Assembly (NCBI GenBank): GCA_003165675.1
Contig: PMNU01000028.1
Span: 21,656-69,937, forward strand
DNA length: 48,282 bases
Direction of reading: 5' to 3'
DNA from: Chloroflexota bacterium
Lineage (GTDB): Bacteria > Chloroflexota > Limnocylindria > Limnocylindrales > CSP1-4
Shown: positions 17,121 to 23,304 of the stretch, piece after piece
Layout: every line of letters begins with the position of its first letter
Position numbering within the stretch: position 1 is the stretch's first letter
The notes under the pieces: model-generated
The model's input: the letters and a program-made list of their open reading frames with translations, nothing else
What the model was told of the DNA's origin: nothing
Database searches by the model: none
Translations under genes and position numbers: made by a program

Positions 17121-18226
17121 GCGGGAATCCCCCTGGCTGCCTCGATTAGTCGATCGTTCTCCTCTGCCGACCGAACGGTGAGGCGGAGGCAATCGGCGAA
17201 GGGATGGTCGGAGCCGAACGTGCGCGGGACGAGACCCTGCCGGAGGAGCGTCTCGGCCGCCCGGTTTGCTGCCGCCGCCGAGCTGAATCGGACGAGGATG
17301 AAGTTCGTTTGCGAGTCGAATGGCCGCCAGCCCAGGCCGCTGAGATCCTTCGTCAGGCAGGCTCGCTGCTCCGCAATGCGGGCCACGTTGGCCGCAGCCA
17401 GCTCCGGCCGTCGCAGCGAAGCCGCCCCAAGCGCAGCCGAGACGGTGCCGACCGAAGCCGGGGCCCGATAACCAAGGATCGGCGCGAGCGTCGCCGGCCG
17501 GGCAACCGCGAAGCCCACTCTGACACCCGCAAGCGCGTGGGCCTTGCTCAGCGTGCGAACGACGACCAGTCTCGGGTAGTCGAAGCGGAGAGCCAGAACC
17601 GTCCGGCCGACGAATTCGGCGTAGGCCTCGTCCATGGCGACGGTGGGGGCATCTCGCCCGTCGCGTGTCGCGTCCGACTCGATCACAGCCAGCAGATGCC
17701 CGATTCGCTCGGGCGGTTCGAAGGCGCCGGTCGGGTTGTTCGGCTCGCACAGCCAGACCAGCTGGGCCTCCCTGGCAGCCTCGGCGAATGCCTCGATGTC
17801 GAGTCCAAAGGCGTGGTCGGCGCTCAACCGCGGCACAGCCACGATGCTCGCCCCGCGCTGCTCCGAGACGATTCCGTACATCGCATAGGTCGGCGTCGCA
17901 ACTACCGCAACCGAGCCTTCGCGCAGCGACGCCCGGGCGATGAGGTCAAGAGCTTCGTCGGCGCCGGCGGTCGGAAGAAGCTCGTCCGGGGCCACGTCAT
18001 ACGCCTCGGCGGCCGCCGCAACCAGCGACGCGTAGTCGCTCGGCGGGTACTCGCACAGCGGCGGATCGAACGACCCGGCCAGAACATCGCGCAGGTCCGG
18101 TGGCAACGGCGACGTGTTCACGTCGAACCGCACGATCGCCTCCCGCGGCAGCCCGTACTTCGCCGCGAGGAAGTCCGTGGTGGGCTCCCAGGCGTAGGTC
18201 GGCAGCGACTTAGGGGCCCTGCTCAT
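17117..18226 (-). CDS. hisC: Histidinol-phosphate aminotransferase
   Basis: PLP enzyme of aminotransferase fold type I (step 7), 369 aa. Motifs: WLCEPNNPTGAFEPPERI (substrate/PLP pocket), TVAMDEAYAEFVGR with the PLP-pyridine Asp, and VVVRTLSKAHALAGVRVGFA with the Schiff-base Lys; the carboxylate-binding Arg is in DCLRLTVRSAEEND. The start is ATG 18226 overlapping the hisD stop; the longer upstream frame lies inside hisD. No irregularity seen. Confidence 0.95.
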   Translation of the reverse strand: MSRAPKSLPTYAWEPTTDFLAAKYGLPREAIVRFDVNTSPLPPDLRDVLAGSFDPPLCEYPPSDYASLVAAAAEAYDVAPDELLPTAGADEALDLIARASLREGSVAVVATPTYAMYGIVSEQRGASIVAVPRLSADHAFGLDIEAFAEAAREAQLVWLCEPNNPTGAFEPPERIGHLLAVIESDATRDGRDAPTVAMDEAYAEFVGRTVLALRFDYPRLVVVRTLSKAHALAGVRVGFAVARPATLAPILGYRAPASVGTVSAALGAASLRRPELAAANVARIAEQRACLTKDLSGLGWRPFDSQTNFILVRFSSAAAANRAAETLLRQGLVPRTFGSDHPFADCLRLTVRSAEENDRLIEAARGIPA

Positions 18227-19566
18227 TCGACGCCCGCTCCGGCCTCGAAGCGCAGCTCTACCGCTCGCTTGTGGGCCATCAGACCCTCGGCCTCGGAGAT
18301 CGCCTCGACCGCGTCTCGGACGGCGCCCAGGCCTTCGCGGCTGATCCGCTGAACCTGGATGAACTTGCCGTAGCTCTCGGTGGACAGGGCGCCGCACGAT
18401 CGCGCCAGGCCGCCGGTCGGAAGGACGTGGTTGGCTCCGGACGCGTAGTCGCCGGCGGACTCGGGCGCGTACGGCCCGACGAAGAGGGAGCCGGCGTTCC
18501 GCACCTTGGCCACGGCCTCCTCCACGTCATCGACGACCACGGAAAGGTGCTCCGGAGCGTAGGCGTTGACGAAGTCTAGGGCACCGCCCCGGTCCGACGC
18601 CAGGACGACCAACGCCCCGGACGCGAGCGATCGCTCCAGGATTGCCCGACGCTCGGCCGTTTCCAGCTGCTTGCCGAGCTCCGCCTCGACTGACGCCGCG
18701 AACCCGGAGTCCCAGGTGACCAGCAGGGCAGGGGAGTCCGGACCGTGTTCGGCCTGCGAGAGGAGGTCGGAGGCCACGTGCGCGGGATCGGCGGTGGCGT
18801 CGGCAACGACCATAACCTCGGACGGCCCGGCGGGCAGGTCGATTCCGATCACGCCGAAGACCTCCAGCTTGGCCGCGGTGACCCACGCGTTTCCCGGGCC
18901 GACGATGCGGTCGACGGGGGCGACGCCCGCCTCAGGCAACCCGTACGCCATCGCTCCGACGGCCTGGGCGCCGCCGGCGACGATGAACGCGTCGACGCCG
19001 ACCAGCCCGGCCGCGCCGAGAAGCGTCCGATTCAGGCCGCCCTCGGCGTCGGCTGGGGATGCGACCACGACCGTCCCCACGCCCGCGACCTTCGCCGGGA
19101 CAGCGCCCATCAGCAGCGAGCTTGGATACGCGGCTGAACCGCCCGGGGCATAGACGCCGACGCGAGAAAGGGGCACCCAGCGCCGCTCGATCTCCACTCC
19201 CGGCAAGATCGTCGTACTGCGGGTCACTGGAAGCTCGGTTTCGGCAAAGCGGCGAATGTTGGCGATCATCTGCTCGAGGCCGTCCCGGACTCGCAGTGGC
19301 AGGGCGTCGCGTGCCGCGTCCATCTCGGCACGGCCCACCAGGAGGGCGCCGCCGGCTCGCCCACCGCCGAACCTGGCGTTGGCCTCTCGAACGGCCGCAT
19401 CGCCGCCGGACTTTACGGAGTCGAGGATGGCGCGGGCGCCTTCACGGACACGCCGGTCCGGCACGGCGCCGCGACCGCAGAGGGCCTGGACCTCGGCCGC
19501 CACGGCGGGATCCGACCCAGCCCTGGCCAGGTCCAGGCGACGCAACTTGACAGTCACGGCACTCAT
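18223..19566 (-). CDS. hisD: Histidinol dehydrogenase
   Basis: Zinc-dependent NAD enzyme for the last two oxidations to histidine, 447 aa. Zn and catalytic positions are recognisable: LLSQAEHGPDSPALL (Gln and His ligands), AYAPEHLSVVVDD (catalytic Glu-His pair), PESAGDYASGANHVLPTGG (Asp ligand and His) and a C-terminal His in GLMAHKRAVELR. VPLSRVGVYAPGGSAAYPSSLL and VGPGNAWVTAAK form the NAD/substrate sites. Starts at the ATG overlapping the hisG stop (ATGA). Confidence 0.96.
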   Translation of the reverse strand: MSAVTVKLRRLDLARAGSDPAVAAEVQALCGRGAVPDRRVREGARAILDSVKSGGDAAVREANARFGGGRAGGALLVGRAEMDAARDALPLRVRDGLEQMIANIRRFAETELPVTRSTTILPGVEIERRWVPLSRVGVYAPGGSAAYPSSLLMGAVPAKVAGVGTVVVASPADAEGGLNRTLLGAAGLVGVDAFIVAGGAQAVGAMAYGLPEAGVAPVDRIVGPGNAWVTAAKLEVFGVIGIDLPAGPSEVMVVADATADPAHVASDLLSQAEHGPDSPALLVTWDSGFAASVEAELGKQLETAERRAILERSLASGALVVLASDRGGALDFVNAYAPEHLSVVVDDVEEAVAKVRNAGSLFVGPYAPESAGDYASGANHVLPTGGLARSCGALSTESYGKFIQVQRISREGLGAVRDAVEAISEAEGLMAHKRAVELRFEAGAGVE

Positions 19567-20423
19567 GACACGAGCTTCTCGATGGGAAGGATGAGGATGC
19601 CGGAAGCGCCCGCCGCCTTCAGGCGCGGCAGTAGCGACCACACTCGGTCGGCCTCGACGACGGAGTGGATGGCGATCATCCCTTCGTGCGCCAGGGGAAT
19701 GATCGACGGCGATTCGAGCCCGGGGAGCAGGCGCTCCAACTCGGACAGCTTCGCCATCGGCGCGTTCATCATGAGGTACTTGCGATCTCTCGCCGCCAGC
19801 GTCGCGCTCAGCATCGTCTCGATGGAGTCGATGAGGTCCGGCCGGTCGCGTACGGCGCCCTTGTTTGCCAGCAAGACGGCCTCCGACGCGAAGATCTCCT
19901 CGATCGGACGAAGGCCGTTGACGACGAGGGTCGAGCCCGTGGAAACGAGGTCGACGATCGCCTCGGCGAGGCCCAGGCGCGGAGCCACCTCAGCCGCTCC
20001 TGACACGGGGATGACCTCGACGGGAATCGAGCGCGCCTCGAAGTAGCGCCTGGTCAGGCCCAGGTGGGAGGTCGCCACTCGCAGGCCTGCCAGATCCTCG
20101 GCCGCCCGAAAGGGCGAGTCGTTGGGGACGGCGATCGTGAGGCGGCAGCGCCCGTAGCCGAGCTTCCGGATCTGCGGCACGTCCGTCCCCGATTCGGCGA
20201 CCAGGTCCAGCCCGGTGACGCCCAGCTCGGCGACGCCGTCGTTCACGAACTCGACGACGTCGTTCGTCCGAACAAAGAGGATCTCCAGGTCGAAGTTCTG
20301 CACGCGCGCTACCAGGGCCCGCTCGCCGGCCTCGAAGACGAGCCCGGCGTCATGGAGCAGACCGACGGTCGGCTCGACCAGTCGGCCTTTGTTCGGGACT
20401 GCCAGGCGGAGGCGGCGGGTCAT
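19563..20423 (-). CDS. hisG: ATP phosphoribosyltransferase (long form)
   Basis: First committed step of histidine synthesis (ATP + PRPP). 286 aa, the long HisG_L form carrying its own C-terminal ACT-like regulatory domain (about 215-286, PLAHEGMIAIHSVVEADRVW), so no HisZ is needed and feedback inhibition by histidine is expected. Catalytic part: LRLAVPNKGRLVEPTVGLLH, VRTNDVVEFVNDGVAELG, the PRPP loop EAIVDLVSTGSTLVVNG, and RVATSHLGLTRRYFE. ATG 20423 overlaps the stop of the regulator gene before it, so the regulator and the pathway are made from one mRNA. Confidence 0.96.
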   Translation of the reverse strand: MTRRLRLAVPNKGRLVEPTVGLLHDAGLVFEAGERALVARVQNFDLEILFVRTNDVVEFVNDGVAELGVTGLDLVAESGTDVPQIRKLGYGRCRLTIAVPNDSPFRAAEDLAGLRVATSHLGLTRRYFEARSIPVEVIPVSGAAEVAPRLGLAEAIVDLVSTGSTLVVNGLRPIEEIFASEAVLLANKGAVRDRPDLIDSIETMLSATLAARDRKYLMMNAPMAKLSELERLLPGLESPSIIPLAHEGMIAIHSVVEADRVWSLLPRLKAAGASGILILPIEKLVS

Positions 20424-20752
20424 CTGGTCCGTTCTCCAGAGGGGCCTGGATCGCCTTGCGCGGCGCGGCGACGTTCCAGGGCGCGCAGATAGCCGCCCTC
20501 ACCGTGGCGGAGCCACTGGGCGATGCGGGTAATGGTGGCCGTGCTGGCCCCGGTCCGGTTCGAGATCTCGGCGTAGTGCATGCCCGAGTCGAGCAGTCGG
20601 ACGACGGCCCAACGCTGGGCCATGTCGTGGAGCTCGCCGAGCGTGCACAGGTCGCGGAAGAAGGCCGACGCCTCGTCGGGGGACTCGAGACGCAGGACCG
20701 CCTCGAACAGTTCGCCGGCAGCCTCGTCGCGCCAGGAGTCCATAGCACACAT
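20420..20752 (-). CDS. TrpR-family (YerC/YecD-type) transcriptional regulator, candidate his repressor
   Basis: 110-aa all-helical HTH protein of the Trp repressor superfamily, YerC/YecD branch. The conserved sequence runs from ELFEAVLRLESPDEASAFF through DLCTLGELHDMAQRWAV to the HTH, where YAEISNRTGASTATITRI (about 60-80) is nearly family consensus. It ends in an Arg-rich tail. ATG 20752 has GAGG six bases before it; a second ATG at 20743 is possible. It is the first gene of the his operon, overlaps hisG by ATGA, and sits beside a 12-bp palindrome between divergent promoters. That context suggests autoregulation and control of his genes, in the way TrpR-like HisR proteins have been predicted in other bacteria. 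Histidine as co-repressor is inference. Confidence 0.88.
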   Translation of the reverse strand: MCAMDSWRDEAAGELFEAVLRLESPDEASAFFRDLCTLGELHDMAQRWAVVRLLDSGMHYAEISNRTGASTATITRIAQWLRHGEGGYLRALERRRAAQGDPGPSGERTR

Positions 20753-20794
20753 TTCGTTCCTCGTGGGTTTCCGCAGGCCGGGTCAACTCCGTCT

Positions 20795-20853
20795 TTGGCG
20801 GTTCCAACCCTGTAGTCGTATAGTATCATAGTAGCATGCTACAATCACCGCAA
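20795..20853. promoter_or_regulatory. Face-to-face divergent promoters of the his operon and hisA
   Basis: Minus-strand his promoter: TTGCGG (20848-20853), 17-bp spacer, TATGAT (20825-20830). Plus-strand hisA promoter: TTGGCG (20795-20800), 18-bp spacer, TATAGT (20819-20824). The two -10 hexamers abut each other, so RNA polymerase could hardly occupy both at once. The his transcript would start near 20818, leaving a leader of about 65 nt; hisA would start about 5 nt before, or at, its ATG. The region is strikingly AT-rich against its surroundings. Boundaries are read by eye. Confidence 0.6.
20831..20842. promoter_or_regulatory. Palindromic operator candidate for the his regulator
   Basis: GTAGCATGCTAC is a perfect 12-bp palindrome lying in the spacer of the his-operon promoter, over the hisA transcription start and its ATG. 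Further TAGT half-motifs (tgTAGT, aTAGTat, aTAGTAGC) precede it at 20811-20833. Binding here would block both promoters. Assigning it to the adjacent YerC-like protein is inference from position. Confidence 0.55.
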
Positions 20854-21606
20854 CGCCTGCTGCCAGGAGGCTTCGCGCTTCTGCCTGCGATAGACCTCCG
20901 AGGTGGGAACGTGGTGCGTCTTGCCGAAGGCGATTTCGCCCGGGAGACCGTCTACGGCACGGAACCGGTTGATGTCGCGCGATCGTTTGCGGCAGCCGGC
21001 GCGCGTTGGGTGCACATCGTGGATCTGGACGGGGCCCGGGACGGGTCGCGCCGACAGACTGAGGCGGTCGCTCGAATCGTGGCGGCGGTGGGGGAGGGTG
21101 TTGCCTGCGAGGTCGCCGGCGGGTTGCGCGACGACGAGGCGGTCGCGGCCGTCTTGGCGGCAGGCGCGGCGCGAGTCGTAGTGGGAACCGCGGCGCTGCG
21201 CGACCCGGCATTCGCGGAGCGGCTGATCGCGCGGTTCGGCGCGGAGCGTATCGCCATCGCTCTCGACGTCCGGGACGGGCTGGCCGTGGGTCAGGGCTGG
21301 CTGCCGGGCGCCTCCGGTGTCGTAGTCGAGGAGGCACTTACCGAGCTGTCGGACCGAGGCGCACGGACCTTCATCGTGACCGCCATCGAACGCGACGGGC
21401 TTCTCGCGGGCCCCAACCTCGAACTGCTCGGCCGCATGGTTGCGCTCGATAGGGGAGCGATCGTCGCGTCGGCGGGCGTCTCCTCGCTCGTGGACCTGAC
21501 TGCGGTCCGCAGAATCGGCTGCGTCGGCGCGGTCATCGGCCGGGCGATCTTTGAGGGCAGACTCGATCTAGCCGAGGCGGTGCACCTGGTAGACACCGAA
21601 AGCTAG
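20836..21606 (+). CDS. hisA: Phosphoribosylformimino-5-aminoimidazole carboxamide ribotide isomerase
   Basis: ProFAR isomerase (step 4), a (beta/alpha)8 barrel homologous to HisF; 256 aa. The two catalytic Asp are in LLPAIDLRGGNVVRLAEGDF and IAIALDVRDGLAVGQ. Phosphate-binding motifs: VACEVAGGLRDDEAV and AIVASAGVSSLVDL. ATG 20836 lies 11 bp after a TATAGT box and has no Shine-Dalgarno; no other usable start precedes the conserved core, so the mRNA is probably (nearly) leaderless. It is transcribed away from the rest of the pathway, from which it has been displaced. Confidence 0.93.
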   Translation: MLQSPQRLLPGGFALLPAIDLRGGNVVRLAEGDFARETVYGTEPVDVARSFAAAGARWVHIVDLDGARDGSRRQTEAVARIVAAVGEGVACEVAGGLRDDEAVAAVLAAGAARVVVGTAALRDPAFAERLIARFGAERIAIALDVRDGLAVGQGWLPGASGVVVEEALTELSDRGARTFIVTAIERDGLLAGPNLELLGRMVALDRGAIVASAGVSSLVDLTAVRRIGCVGAVIGRAIFEGRLDLAEAVHLVDTES

Positions 21607-21859
21607 CGCCCCGGGCTTTGCCCTCAAGGCGGCCCTCTTCGCGGCCGGTTCCCCAATCGGAGGCGTCGGCTCCCAGGGCCGGTCTTCACGGGCTACGACC
21701 CCGGTCTCTCCTGCGGCGTCACCCTGTGGTTCTCTCCGACCCGGGTGCGAGGAACGGCCGTACACCGCGTCGAAGGACAGCAGACAGGCACGCGGGCCTC
21801 GCGCCGGCCGGTGCGGGGCCCGCTATCTATGTGCCGCGACTCCGCCCCTGGTGACGCTC
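21607..21859. other. Convergent gene-free gap with GC-rich hairpin
   Basis: About 250 bp between the stops of hisA and the SH3-domain protein. No plausible ORF or RNA gene seen. GCGGGCC (21792-21798) and GGCCCGC (21817-21823) form a 7-bp stem around an 18-nt loop that itself contains CCGGCCGG. It could act as a two-way terminator, but no T-run follows on either strand. Confidence 0.4.
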
Positions 21860-23278
21860 TCAGCCGAGGCGGCTGCCGTCCACCCAGCCGGACCAGCCGT
21901 TCGACGCGACGACGCGCGCCCAACCGCCATTGCGTTCCACGACCGCCACGAGAAGCCCACCGGCCAGCGCGACGCTCTGCGTCTTAGGATCCGGCGCCAC
22001 CCACGCGACCATGCCCCCGGTCGGGATCGTGTGCGTGGGTACCCAGCCGGCCGCCGCAGCGGTGGGCCCAGGAACAGGAGCGTCTGCCGGAGCGGTGCCG
22101 GGTGCCGCCGGCTCGGGGGTCGCTGCCGCCGCCTCGACGGCCGCCGATTTCGCAGCCGCATCCGCGCTCGTAGTCGGTGCAGCCGGCCGCAGCGCATCGA
22201 TGAGGGCATCGCGCGAGTACGGCGTCGCCATGTCGAACGGCGCGGCGGCAGGGGAGGCATCCGACCCGCGCCTGGGACCGCCCAGCGCGCCCTCGACTAA
22301 CGCGGCAAAGTAGTCGGGCCCGAGCAGCCTTACATCGACGGCGCCGGTGCCGCCGAGCGGGATCGTGCTCAGGTCGGCCAGCCAGAACCCGCCGGGCGTT
22401 CGCCATCCGCCGATGGCAGTCACCTCGATCTCGTTCTCGGCCCGCAACCGCGAGACCGCCAGGCCGATGTGCACGATGCCCGTCAGGACCGCTTTGCAGA
22501 GCAGATCGAGACCCTCCCCAAGGACGTAGACGTCGCCCAGGGGATCGCCCGGATCTCCGGCGAGCTTCGCGAGCAGGCCGGCGCCCTCCATCGCGTCGAC
22601 GACCGCGGCGACGCGTGTATCGAAACCCGAAGGCAAGAGATCCGGCCGCAACTGGGCAAAGAGCGACACCGACCAGCCCGGGTCGACGGCGGCCAGCCCG
22701 GCCTTCCACGCTTCGGCAAGCCCAACCGCCGATACGCCGGCAGGGTACCCGCCCAGGCGCGACAGGCGGCGGCGCAGCAGCGCGATCCGATACGCATCGA
22801 GAAGAGCGAGGGTTGCCCAGAACTGGTCAACGCTGAATTCCATCTTCAACGGCTCGGGCTCGGCAACTCCGCTGAGCGTCACCAGGTCCAGGCAACTCAG
22901 CAGCACTTCACTGTCCGAGAGGGGACCGGCCAGCCGCAGATTATCCTTGCCGGCAACCGCTCGGAAGCCAGGGCCGCGAGCATCGGCATCGGGCCAGAGG
23001 TACTGGCCAACGAGCGAGGTGTCTCCGTCGCCGAACAGGACAGCGACGCTGAGATGCGGATCCACGAGCGCCGGCGCGGCCCAGACCCACGGGCCCTCGA
23101 GCGCTGTCAGCGCGTCCAGAAGCTCGGCCCGGTCCGAGGGCGCCGCCGGTGGTGTGATCCGGGCGAGCGGCGAGAGAGCTCCGCAACGAAGTCCGGGCGC
23201 CTCCCCGAATGCCTTCAGCGCTCGCTTGGAGAGGGCGATCTCCTGCGCGTCGGCGGTCGCCGTCGTCGTGTCGCTCAT
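21860..23278 (-). CDS. Uncharacterised protein with C-terminal SH3-like domain
   Basis: 472 aa. ATG 23278 has GAGGTGA eight bases upstream; ten further codons upstream look non-coding. No signal peptide or clear transmembrane helix. The N-terminal about 340 residues are of unknown fold: soluble, helix-rich, with several Trp (EGPWVWAAPALVDP), a winged-helix-like stretch (VAAVVDAMEGAGLLAKLAG) and a beta segment (IEVTAIGGWRTPGGFWLADL). An Ala/Pro-rich linker (about 375-410) leads to a bacterial SH3-like domain (about 412-472) of the type found in wall- or ligand-binding proteins: TGGMVAWVAPDPKTQSVAL and GWARVVASNGWSGWVDGSRL. It is the last gene of the four-gene unit, 27 bp after the secreted protein, and may be its partner. 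Function not recognised. Confidence 0.75.
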   Translation of the reverse strand: MSDTTTATADAQEIALSKRALKAFGEAPGLRCGALSPLARITPPAAPSDRAELLDALTALEGPWVWAAPALVDPHLSVAVLFGDGDTSLVGQYLWPDADARGPGFRAVAGKDNLRLAGPLSDSEVLLSCLDLVTLSGVAEPEPLKMEFSVDQFWATLALLDAYRIALLRRRLSRLGGYPAGVSAVGLAEAWKAGLAAVDPGWSVSLFAQLRPDLLPSGFDTRVAAVVDAMEGAGLLAKLAGDPGDPLGDVYVLGEGLDLLCKAVLTGIVHIGLAVSRLRAENEIEVTAIGGWRTPGGFWLADLSTIPLGGTGAVDVRLLGPDYFAALVEGALGGPRRGSDASPAAAPFDMATPYSRDALIDALRPAAPTTSADAAAKSAAVEAAAATPEPAAPGTAPADAPVPGPTAAAAGWVPTHTIPTGGMVAWVAPDPKTQSVALAGGLLVAVVERNGGWARVVASNGWSGWVDGSRLG

Positions 23279-23304
23279 CTGCTTCACCTCTCGTGTCGAG
23301 CTTG

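Noticed and set aside
21607-21859. GC-rich stem as a true intrinsic terminator between hisA and the SH3 protein gene
   Set aside because: No T-run on either strand; listed only as a hairpin.
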